Part shown: positions 29,690 to 38,981 of the stretch, piece by piece
Numbering within the stretch: position 1 is the first letter of the stretch
Layout: every line of letters begins with the position of its first letter
NCBI GenBank assembly: GCA_028335825.1
Contig: JAIOKI010000017.1
Location: 357,493-421,492 of the forward strand
Direction of reading: 5' to 3'
DNA from: Nosema muscidifuracis
Lineage: Eukaryota; Microsporidia; Nosematidae
DNA length: 64,000 nucleotides
The notes under the pieces: model-generated
Told to the model about the DNA's origin: nothing
Database searches by the model: none
The model's input: only the letters and a program-made list of their open reading frames with translations
Made by a program: the position numbers and the translations under genes

Positions 29690-29880
29690 TGACATGGTAA
29701 TTAAGTATTACAAAGCTTAAAGGAAAGGTATAGAATTGTACTACTAAATAGAGGCATATATATAATCTAGGGTATTAAAATGACACAAAATAGCGTAAGT
29801 CTAGACATGTACTTCTATCCTCTGTGCATGAAGACCTAGGAACTAGAGATCAGAATAGTCTTTGTCTATAACAAAGTTGA
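29690..29880 (+). mobile_element. Probable second LINE tail fragment
   Basis: The phrase GAGGCATATATATAATCTAGG plus the following GTATTAAAATGACA resembles the EAYI..-coding segment at 29400-29440, and the bases after it also keep a similar order. This suggests a further degraded copy or a partial duplication of the same tail. Weak evidence, resting on about 60 bases. Confidence 0.3.
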
Positions 29881-29984
29881 AATCGAAAAATTTTACCTTG
29901 AAAAAATTTATATTTTTTTACAATTATAAAAATGAAATAACAATTTTTTTATAATTTGCTTATTTTAAATTTTAGTATTTTTAA

Positions 29985-30875
29985 TTAAACATTAGCTTCA
30001 GAATTTTGAACTAAAATTGTTTTGTTTTTAACAGATACTTTCTTAAATATCTTATTATAAATAATATAACCTAGAGCAGACAATAAAGGTATTCCTATTA
30101 AGTATCCGTATAAATTGACATTGTAATTATTTTCAGATTCAATTATAGGTAGAGATAATGATGAATTTGTATTATCATGCATATCATAGAAACTTTCATT
30201 AATGCTGCTCAATGATCTAATATTTCTTGAGAATCTTTCATTTGGTTTAAAATATAATAATTTTATACCTTGTTTTTTAAGCCCTACAGATTTTTCAATA
30301 TCTTTGATTTGACTGGCAGTGTTAGGGTTTTTGCATTTTTCTACTGAAATTGGTTGAATAAATCTTTTGAAACAACTGGTATCATATTCACATTCTTCCG
30401 TTAATTCATAAATAGCACATTGTAATTGATCGTAATATCTTTGATCATCCTCGCATAATTTTATGGTTGCATTTGAAATTCTATTACTAAGGGTCTGATT
30501 AGAATGAAAATTTTTGTAATCATACATTTTACCATCAGAAATTCGTATATTAAAATTATTACAAAAGACATGGTTTTTCAATAAGAAGAGATTACCATTT
30601 TTTAAATTATGACAAACAGGATTAATTTTAACATCTTTAAAAGAATCTATGACACAATTTTGGTTACATTTACAGATTTCTCTAGTAAATTGTATAATAC
30701 ATCTAGGAAATTTCTCAAGAAAATTTGCAATATCTTTATTCTTTCCAATTTCAGTTACAGCTACTGCTTCACAAAAATCTTTATCAACTTCAAAAAAATT
30801 ATTTCTAAATTCTTTGAATTCAGGATTTATATTTGACCAAGTTATTTCTAAATCTTCAGAGTTATCTTGTTCCAT
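29985..30875 (-). CDS. CKC-family paralog A: 12-Cys ectodomain with C-terminal TM
   Basis: The 296-residue protein is a member of a family found six times in this window. Residues 1-195 hold twelve cysteines in the family pattern: one near the start (DFCEAV), PRCIIQFTREICKCNQNC in the core, then PVCHN, VFCNN, KLCED, LQCAIYEL, EECE, SCFK and EKCKN. A linker follows with RNIRS, an R-x-x-R-S site of the kind cut by kexin/furin proteases, then a Ser/Asn-rich stretch, one membrane segment (about 254-272, GYLIGIPLLSALGYIIY) and a basic cytosolic-type tail. No signal peptide is seen, although the start is firm (CCCC at the complement of 30887-30890). I know no named family with this pattern. Disulfides imply an exported or surface protein; this is inference. 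Confidence 0.85.
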   Translation of the reverse strand: MEQDNSEDLEITWSNINPEFKEFRNNFFEVDKDFCEAVAVTEIGKNKDIANFLEKFPRCIIQFTREICKCNQNCVIDSFKDVKINPVCHNLKNGNLFLLKNHVFCNNFNIRISDGKMYDYKNFHSNQTLSNRISNATIKLCEDDQRYYDQLQCAIYELTEECEYDTSCFKRFIQPISVEKCKNPNTASQIKDIEKSVGLKKQGIKLLYFKPNERFSRNIRSLSSINESFYDMHDNTNSSLSLPIIESENNYNVNLYGYLIGIPLLSALGYIIYNKIFKKVSVKNKTILVQNSEANV

Positions 30876-32050
30876 TTTGAAAAGATGGGGTTTATTTTTT
30901 TATATAAAAAATTAATTAATTATTTATTTATTTAATTAATAATAATCATAAATTTTCTATAAAATAAGTAATAATAAATTTCATAACAAATTTGTTTTTA
31001 AAATTAATTTTATATTAATTTGATAAATATAATTTGTTTTTATTGTTATATATTTAATTTGTAAGTTTTTATACATCATCCTGTTTAACAAAAATAAAAT
31101 ATTTACAATTATAACTAAACAGAATATAATTTAAAAAATATATTAGATTTAATTGTAAGAATAAATAAATCATAAATTCTATATTGTTTAAATATTATCA
31201 TTTAAATTTAAAATTTAAGTCTTAATTAAAAAGAAAGATAAACACAAGCACAACTGTTTATTACATTATAAATTATATTGATTGACAAAATTAATAGAAA
31301 AACTTGATTATAAAGTCTAGAATTTTTCTTTTTGTATATATTGATTATTTTTCAATTAAAGAAAATATATGTAAATCTTTAGTATGAAATAAAGACTTTT
31401 TAAGGTCCTTGTATGGTAATTTAATGTATCATCTAATAAATTTTGTATCTGATATTGTAATTATTAATCATTATTTTTATCTTTGAATTGATCTTTACAA
31501 AAAGTTTCAACTAAATTTATGATTACTAATTTTCGAATAAAAATTTAATTTTTTTCTATACAGATAATATACTTGTATATTTTCTTTTAGTAGCTTAAAT
31601 TAACGTGAGATATTTCAATTATTATAAATGATTCAGAATGAGAAAAAATATAATCTAAGGAATAAAATTATTCATCTTATTTTTTATATACCAGGATAAA
31701 AGATATGTTTCGACTTCTATATAATAAGAAAATTCATCCTAGTAAATCTAAAGCTTTTATACAAAATGATTATACTTAAATTGTCAAATCTCAATTTTAC
31801 CTTATTTATATCTATTTTATCTATTAATATATTATTGTAAATAGTTTTTAACTTTAAGCAATTTCTTATTATATTATCAGTTATGTAACTCCTTAGTTTT
31901 TAATTATCCCAAGAAAATATATATTTATATGTAGTTTAAAGTTCTATATTTCAAAATATTTATTTTAAAATTCTAAAAAATAAGATTTTGATAATTTATA
32001 TAAAATATATATATTTTTTATAAAGGTATTTACATAATTAATTAACATGT
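30876..32050. other. AT-rich spacer, no gene seen
   Basis: About 1.2 kb of A/T-dominated sequence between paralog A and the LINE. No gene, tandem array or recognisable remnant. Confidence 0.4.
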
Positions 32051-33960
32051 AATTTAATTTAATGAGTTACTTGTTTCTACTCAGAATCGTTCAATAGTCA
32101 GGTTGATATCATTTGGCAGGTCTAGCCCTTCACAGTTCTTGTTTACTGTGGTATTCTTACCGCTCAAAAGCTCAATTATTACTTTTGGCTCGTCCCCTGT
32201 TACTTTCCTGTCTTCAGCAGTTGCCTTCCCAGCTAGTGCACTTACGGCTCTAACCACTTCTTCCTCTCCTGCATCTTCCTGGTCATATCCTCGTCTTCGA
32301 TCCAAAGAGATAGACTCTAAGGTCTTCTTCAGTACAATAGACTGGATGTATGCTTCTAGGAAGGGTAGGATTTCCAGCTCCCTGATATACTTCTGGTGGT
32401 ATTTGGTTACCACTCCATCCCATGTCATGACATAAGGAACTATTCTTGTTCGAGATTTATGAATTAATCCCAATTCATTGGCAAGAAGATCGTATTTTCT
32501 AAGTTTCTCATTCTCAACTATTGTAAGTCGATCCTGGTTGGTAATACCAACTTCCACTATTAATATCTCTTTCTTCTTCTTGTCAAATACAAGAATATCA
32601 GGCTTATTATGGCTAACTTTAATACTAGTTGATACTCTTGTGTCCACTCGTATCTCAGCTCTTTCATTCTCAATTATTTCTTGTACTGAGTGGCCACGTA
32701 TCTTATTAGTCTTCTTAAAGCCATATTTCTTGCATAGTAAGAGATGAATACATCTAACTACCTCGTTGTGTCGCTTCATATAATCAAAACCCAACATTCG
32801 ATCACATTTGGTAGCCAGATGATCCACGGTCTTCCTATGAGATCCACAGTGGGGGCATTGCCCTTCCTGTCCACAGAATATATTCCTATCCTGCAGGAAG
32901 CAATAAATTGCCTCGGATCTAGCCTGGTTGTTCCCTTTTACCAGCCAGGTAGAGGAGTCTCTGATGCTCACTAATTCATTCCCTTTAGCTTTAAACAACT
33001 TTCCATGGTTTGTTCTTTTACCTATTTCGTTGTAAAGCGCCGTTCTTTGGGCTTCTCTTAGCATCTTATGGGTTATCTCCCCTACAAAGTTATACCTTGC
33101 TTTGAGGTACTCCCTGATAGTAAAGAGATGAGACTTGGTCTCTTCTTCTACTTTTAGTATTGCTGCTCGTCTAGGTGAACTATTTCTAGATTCATCCAGT
33201 GACTTGTAGATAGATAGAAGCATATTCTCACTTCTATCTTCAATACTTATGAGTCCTCTCCCCATTTCAGATCTAGGGAGGTATAATCTTTCCTTACAGG
33301 CTGGCTGTAGATGGATTTGGTACTTAATTAGTACCTGTCGGATATCAAAATCAAGACTTTTAAAATCTGCTGGTTCTAGCTTTAGAAGGCCAACATGGTA
33401 GTTTATCACTGATATTGCATGCTCATTAATAGCTCGAATCATATTCTTGCCATTTAATTTAGTTTTGCACAGCTTCTCTACCCTTTGTAAGATCTCACTT
33501 CTTACTTTTTCAAAAGTCTCTCTTTTGACAGTACTAGAGGGATCCTCTGTAATTCCAAGGTATTTATATCCTTGGTGACCCTCCAGCACAACTGCATCAT
33601 CGCTACATTCTATACAGTTAGTTGCAGACTTACTTTTGTTCATCTCTAAACCTACAGCCGAGAAAAACTTTTTGGTTTCCTCGTTCATTAATTTAAGAAC
33701 AACTTCGGTCTCTGCAAGAAGCTTAAGATCATCAATAAACAGAAGATGGTTTGTTACGAACACACTATCGTGAGTAAGTATTCCTACTTTTGGAAATGTT
33801 GAATTCAGTTTCCTGCTCAACGGGTCCATACATAGTACAAACAAAAGGGGTGACAAGGAGTCTCCTTGTAATATGCCCCTTTCTATCTTCTTAGTCATTA
33901 TCGTTTCTGATTTTGACTTTATCTCAATGTGCCACTTTTTAACTGTAGCTATAAATATAT
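32051..33960 (-). mobile_element. Young 5'-truncated LINE, restriction-like-endonuclease type (R2/R4/Dong-like), copy 1
   Basis: A non-LTR retrotransposon copy with one open frame of 605 codons from the first ATG (33898 to 32081), open further upstream to about 33960. It starts inside the reverse transcriptase: ILQGDSLSPLLF at 9-20 and the FIDD catalytic box at 54-57, then the thumb, a C-x2-C-x8-H-x4-C zinc motif (348-365) and a PD-(D/E)xK endonuclease (KPD at 432-434, IVEV around Glu449). This order marks the R2/R4/Dong/NeSL side of LINEs. GC content and codon use differ visibly from the AT-rich host, as for a recently active element. The N-terminal DNA-binding and most of the polymerase are missing, as usual for 5' truncation. 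The last 30 bases (TGAGTAGAAACAA.TAACTC...) are shared with copy 2 and define the 3' end. No poly-A tail is evident. Confidence 0.93.
32081..33898 (-). CDS. LINE ORF (partial reverse transcriptase plus zinc motif and endonuclease)
   Basis: Frame of the element above. It codes for reverse-transcriptase block 5 onward, the zinc motif with a preceding basic segment, and the target-cutting endonuclease. The acidic tail (EDAGEEEVV) is followed by a closing INLTIERF. The product lacks most of the polymerase palm and cannot act alone, but the endonuclease region looks intact. Confidence 0.9.
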   Translation of the reverse strand: MTKKIERGILQGDSLSPLLFVLCMDPLSRKLNSTFPKVGILTHDSVFVTNHLLFIDDLKLLAETEVVLKLMNEETKKFFSAVGLEMNKSKSATNCIECSDDAVVLEGHQGYKYLGITEDPSSTVKRETFEKVRSEILQRVEKLCKTKLNGKNMIRAINEHAISVINYHVGLLKLEPADFKSLDFDIRQVLIKYQIHLQPACKERLYLPRSEMGRGLISIEDRSENMLLSIYKSLDESRNSSPRRAAILKVEEETKSHLFTIREYLKARYNFVGEITHKMLREAQRTALYNEIGKRTNHGKLFKAKGNELVSIRDSSTWLVKGNNQARSEAIYCFLQDRNIFCGQEGQCPHCGSHRKTVDHLATKCDRMLGFDYMKRHNEVVRCIHLLLCKKYGFKKTNKIRGHSVQEIIENERAEIRVDTRVSTSIKVSHNKPDILVFDKKKKEILIVEVGITNQDRLTIVENEKLRKYDLLANELGLIHKSRTRIVPYVMTWDGVVTKYHQKYIRELEILPFLEAYIQSIVLKKTLESISLDRRRGYDQEDAGEEEVVRAVSALAGKATAEDRKVTGDEPKVIIELLSGKNTTVNKNCEGLDLPNDINLTIERF

Positions 33961-34184
33961 TAAAATGACATTTAGTCTTAAATAATTATATTTTTCAAAG
34001 TTAAAGATACTTTTAAAATATTACTTCAATTTAAATAAAATGAAACATTTCAATTAATTAACTAATTGAATGATACCACTAAAAAATTAATATCAAAATA
34101 ATAATAAAAAACTGTTAAACGATAGTAATTTCTTAAAGATGTATATAAAAGATATAAAAAAACGAGTAAATTGATTATTATATT
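33961..34184. other. AT-rich spacer up to the solo LTR
   Basis: Nothing is visible apart from the LINE truncation point at its left edge. Confidence 0.4.
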
Positions 34185-34265
34185 TGTTAGTTGTTTTATT
34201 TATATTCCTTTCAGACATCCTAAAAAAACTGGGGTTCTTTTTATAAAATTTTTAAAATGTCAACA
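34185..34265 (-). mobile_element. Solo LTR of the 38.9-kb Ty3/gypsy-like family
   Basis: Read on the minus strand these 81 bases run TGTTGACATTTTAAAAATTT ... ACTAACA and match the 82-bp LTR at 38900-38981, with changes mainly in the last third. Both ends keep TGTT...AACA. The flanks carry the same five bases, ATATT, at 34180-34184 and 34266-34270, a perfect target-site duplication. It is therefore an insertion reduced to one LTR. It is older than the full element, since it differs at several positions. Confidence 0.85.
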
Positions 34266-34661
34266 ATATTAATCAGTATGTTTAAATAAAAAAAATAATG
34301 GCTGAATTAATTACCTATTAATCTGGTGCACTATTAAATATTCTTTCAAAATTTATTTTAAACAAGTTAATATAAAATGTTAAATATTTATTTAAAATAA
34401 ATTATAAAGTGGAAAGTTATACATAGGTAATTTTTCGTCTTTGTTAAGAACATTAGAAATAAATTGAACTTAAATGCACTTTCTTTTTTCCTGATCAGAT
34501 CATATAAACCAAATTTAGAAATCTTGATTTACAAGGCAGGGAACAAAAGATGATATTAAGATCTGATTTAAAAATATTTAATTAAGTATTAAATAATAAA
34601 TGATAAAAATAATTACAGGTAAGATAAGTAATATATTTAAAAATTAAGATAAATAAAATTC
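34266..34661. other. AT-rich spacer
   Basis: Nothing is visible besides the target duplication at its left edge. Confidence 0.4.
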
Positions 34662-36320
34662 TTAATTTAATTCAACTAAACCCAACGAGAATAAACCTAA
34701 TATTGTTGTGCATAAACAACTTGTAGCTACAATAATCTTTTTAGATCCCCATGAATATTTTACAAATGGAATGTGCAAAAGTCCAACTGCTATAGCTAAA
34801 GATCCTACTAAAGTATTATTAGGATTCATTATACTAGAAGAACTAAATGATTGAACTTCAGATAGACTATTAGAGTTATGAATATCATATGAATAATTAT
34901 TAATTAAAGGAGAAGGAGGAATAGTGTCAATTTCTTCCCACAGATTAGTTTTGTTCATATTATCATTCCTATAACTATATTCTAAAAATAAGGATTTCAT
35001 TTTTTCGTTAGTTAAATGAGAAAAATTATTATCTTCTTCTTCTAACCTTAAATCATACTTATTAGAATTATTAATCAGTGAATTAGATATATATTGATCA
35101 GATAATAATGGGGATTCATTTTCTAAAGTAAAAAAGACTTCCTTTATTAAAATTTCACTATCTTTCATATTTGGGAAAAATAATTCACGGGTTCTTTTAC
35201 TAGTTACCACCTTAATCGATAAGCTATCGAAATCAAAGTTCAATATATAAGGACGAATGTTATCAGGTATTCTTGGATTATTGTTAAGTATTATTGGATT
35301 ATTGTTATTTATCTTTGGATTATTGTTATTTATCTTTGGATTATTGTTATTTATCTTTGGATTATTGTTAGGTATCCTTGGATTATTATCAGGTCTGTTA
35401 TCTGGTATCCTTGGATTATTATCAGGTCTGTTATCAGGTATCCTTGGATTATTATCAGGTCTGTTATCAGGTATTCTTGGATTGTTATCAGGTCTGTTAT
35501 CAGGTATTCTTGGATTGTTATCAGGTTTGTTATCAGGTATCCTTGGATTGTTATCAGGTTTGTTATCAGGTATCCTTGGATTGTTATCAGGTTTGTTATC
35601 AGGTATTCTTGGATTGTTATCAGGTATCTTTGGATTATTATCAGGTCTGTTATCAGGTATTCTTGGATTATTACTAGAATTATTTACATACAACTCTGCA
35701 ATTTTTTGACTATTTCTCCATTTCACAAACTTTATATCATTTTCAATGTATCCTTCTTCAAATTTATAGTGATGTTTCTCAGGTATACATTTCTTAATAA
35801 CATCATTACCTTCAAATATAAGTTCTTCACATTCTGCATTACCTCTACAAGCTATTCTTATTTTATCAACTAAACAAATCAATTGATAATATGAATCTAA
35901 AACTGAATCATCTTTGGAATCTCTTAGACAATCAAGACTATAATCTGTTATTTTTTGACTAAATTCGTAATTCAATGATTCTATAGCTAATTTATCTGAA
36001 TCAGCATTAGAATTATCTTTCAAGACTTGGTCAGGTTCTGCACATCTTAAGTATCGATCATCAGTAAATAAATTTGTAATATCCCATCTTTTACAAAGAT
36101 TACCTAAATCAATATCTTTAAAAATATAATCTATACAATCATCTGAACAACCACAAGATTCTTTTGTAGTTCTGAAAAAACATTTAAATGCGTTCTCAGG
36201 TTCGTATTTTGATTGATAACTTTCAAGAGCATTGCATTATGCCAAATGTGAAATTTTTTCTTTCAGATTTTTTCGAAACATTTCATAATATTTTTTGTTG
36301 TTTTCAAAGTATGAAGGCAT
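34662..36320 (-). pseudogene. CKC-family paralog B with 11-residue repeat stalk, one in-frame stop
   Basis: The frame runs from an ATG at 36318-36320, with CCC four bases upstream (complement of 36325-36327), to 34662, a total of 553 codons, and is broken once by TAA at the complement of 36237-36239 after 27 codons. The ectodomain follows the family: FENNKKYYEMF start, KCFFRTTKESCGCSDDC core, GNLC, LRCA, LDC, LICLVDK, IACRGNAEC and KKC. Between ectodomain and membrane part lies a stalk made of an 11-residue unit NNPRIPDN[RK]PD repeated about nine to ten times, then NNPKIN units. The C-terminus has two hydrophobic segments rather than one. The rest of the frame is undamaged, so the stop is recent, strain-specific or a sequence error. 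No ATG near the stop could restart the ectodomain. Confidence 0.8.
35262..35680 (-). repeat. 33-bp coding tandem repeat (NNPRIPDN[R/K]PD)
   Basis: About 400 bases made of 33-base units, with neighbouring units nearly identical at DNA level (TATCAGGTCTGTTATCAGG and variants on the plus strand), and shorter 24- to 27-base NNPKIN units at the left end. Copy number should vary between strains. The repeats keep all reading frames open, so long ORFs on the opposite strand here are artefacts. Confidence 0.9.
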
Positions 36321-37670
36321 TTTAAGGGTTAACCTATCGAAAATATTTTTCAATTTTAATTTAAAAAATCTTCTAATAGATTTTTAATTTCTCTTGATTT
36401 CATAAAATAACTTAATAATTATATTTTTTGTATTGATTTTATTTATTTATAGCAAGTATCTTATTTAAAAAATATATTAAAATTCTTTTATATTACGTCA
36501 TAAAAATCAAAAAATGTAATTTTATTTGATTAAAAGATAAAATAATATTATTATAAAAAATATTAAATGATTATTTCATACTTTAATCAGAATATAATCT
36601 TTTTAATTTTTTATTCCAAAAGATAATCAAAAGTCTTTTACAAAGTGAAAAATTAAAATATTAATAAGTAGGTAGATTAAAAAAAGAATTAAAGAAGAAA
36701 AAAGCTTTAATTACAATTTTTATTATTTACAATCATTTTTTAAATTTTATTTTGTTTAAGTGAAATTTTAACAAAATTTGAAGAGTGTTTTTAAAGTTTA
36801 GTAAAATGACGTTTATATTTAAAAATACAAAAAAAATTATATTCGTGATTTAAATAGAAAATAATAATCAGAATTCTTTTGTTAATTTTTTAAAAATAAA
36901 AACATATTTAGTAAATATAAATTAAAAAATGTCGAAATTGACATAGAAAAGCGAAAACCTAAATAAAAATGATAAAATTATATTTAAAAACTTCTAATTC
37001 CAAAAAAGAAAATAACAGCTCAAACTAATCATGTTATTCGTTTTATCTTCTACAAATTGGTTAAAATATGATTATATGACTATTATTTTATCAAATACTT
37101 AAAACGACAATATTTAGAGCTCAATTTAGATATATAAAATATTATTATAATCAAAATTTAAAAATATTTAAGAATTCTAAAAAATATTTATTCAGATATA
37201 AAAAATAATACTATATTTAATATAATAATTAGCAGATATAATTAGTGTAATTTTTAAAAATATAAATTAAGTAGTAATGATTTTATTTTTGAACTTTAAA
37301 TAAAATGAACTTAAATTCAAAACACATTATACGATAGATAAGATAAATTAATTTTTATAATAGTTTTCATTATTATACAAAAAAAATAATACATAAAATA
37401 TTATCTATTACTATAATATATTAACTTAAATTTTAGTATGCTATGTTTGCTATTTATTTTACAATAAAAGAATATCAGTTGTAAATTCACATACATTTCA
37501 AATCAGATATATATTTTTGAAGATTCTACGTATGACTATTTAAAAGAAATATTTTATCTAATATTAACTAAGATAGTGATGCTTTGCAATTTTTAATATC
37601 AGTAATTTTTTATTATAAAAATCTGTTAGTTTTTTTTTCTAATGAAAATATTACAACCCAGATATCTCAT
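36321..37670. other. AT-rich spacer, no gene seen
   Basis: No supported gene or tandem array on either strand. Confidence 0.4.
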
Positions 37671-37990
37671 TTTATTAGGAAAAAATGTGCTAATAATTTA
37701 GGTCGAGATAAGAAGTTTTTTAAAACAAAAGAACTCTTTTAGCAAAGTAAAATCATAAATATTACTTTCTAGCTTAAAATTGTGCTTCACTAAACATATA
37801 AAAAAGTAGAATCATTCTGTATGTGTAACCTAAGAAGGTATACTGATCAAGTTCTATAATGCCTATAGAATGAAATATTAGTTTTAAAAACAAATCGAGG
37901 CTTATGTTAAATAAAGAATGCTTAAATTTATGCTTTATAGACCCTACAGTGAAAAGTCGATATGATCGAATAGTGGACATTGATAAATTA
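37670..37990 (+). mobile_element. Old decayed LINE tail, third locus
   Basis: With interruptions the plus strand reads GILIKFYNAYRMKY, then KQIEAYV, then RMLKFML. This is the order of the young LINE's DGVVTKYHQKYIRELE, FLEAYI and IVLKKTLES. The same order is seen in the decayed copy at 29.3 kb (NGIVTNFHRAYRTELE). Upstream limits are not recognisable. The local base composition is richer in G and C than the flanks, which also fits LINE origin. Confidence 0.5.
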
Positions 37991-37999
37991 TACCACATA

Positions 38000-38894
38000 A
38001 CATTTGAGTATAGAATTATTATAAATTAGTTAAAAGAATGTTAAAACACAGTAATTAATTAAATTATCATTGTATTTATAAGTGTTATATAAAATGACAA
38101 ATTATAATTCTGATAGACTTGTAAAAATATAATGCTAAATTAATTTTAACTTTACGTATGCAATTAAAAACAATCAATATATCAAATTATAGATAATTTT
38201 GAAAGTATAATCTCAATATTATTTATAAAACACGTTAAGAAATTATAAATAATTCCTTATACGATGGAAACCTTTTAAAATTAAAAAAAACAATAAAAAC
38301 ATAAAATCAATTTAAATAACACGGATTCATGAAAAAGGCAATAGAAAAAAATGATTTATTGTGCTATTTTCTTTTACCAAATTTAAATTAGTAATAAAAT
38401 ACTGATAATATATGACTATTTAGTAATTTGGGAAATTATCATATGTAATTTTAGAAAAATTATATCATCCCAAAGAAGAAAAAGAATTGCTAAGAGTTAA
38501 ATAAAGATAACACACGATACTCAGACGAGATTAGTTCTCAATAAAATATTTTAGAATGAGAAAATATCTATAGAAACACGTCATGATTATAAAAAATAAC
38601 ATAATTATATTAAATAAATCATTTATTTTTATATTATTTCTCAAGTTCTTGATATTTAAAATATAATTTATTCTTTTTAATTTATAAATAAATAGCGATC
38701 AGAAAGTTTAAATTTAAATTTCATTTATAAGAGAATTATATTACATTTATGTTGTAATCAATATAAAACAACTAAGAAACTTTTTTAACATTCAGCATTT
38801 TTTACATATCTTTCCTGATTGGTTAACAACTCTTTTTTATTAATATAAAGCGAAATTTTGAGTATATTAGAAAGATGAAAGTATTCACTTAAAT
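38000..38894. other. AT-rich spacer, no gene seen
   Basis: Nothing identified. The last bases (38895-38899) are one copy of the LTR element's target duplication. Confidence 0.4.
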
Positions 38895-38899
38895 AGCTT

Positions 38900-38981
38900 T
38901 GTTGATATTTTAAAAATTTTATAAAAAGAACCCTGAGTTTTTTTAGGATGTCTGAAATAATTAAAAATAAAACTATTAACA
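38900..38981 (+). repeat. Left LTR, 82 bp
   Basis: Identical to the right LTR. It contains ACCCTGAG (CCC at 38931-38933) shortly before the ATG at 38948, the same arrangement as in host genes, so the LTR seems to carry a host-style start signal, and the coding frame begins inside the LTR. Confidence 0.92.

Noticed and set aside
32103-32974. Plus-strand frames of 110, 89 and 76 codons inside LINE copy 1 (and their mirror images in copy 2, 48100-48971)
   Set aside because: Shadows of the LINE ORF; present in both copies only because the DNA is the same.
35257-35709. 150- and 99-codon frames on the plus strand over the paralog B repeats
   Set aside because: The 33-bp repeat keeps all frames open; products such as LLSGLLSGILG repeats are artefacts of the array.
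37774-37998. 74-codon minus-strand frame
   Set aside because: It lies opposite a decayed LINE tail and has no start signal.
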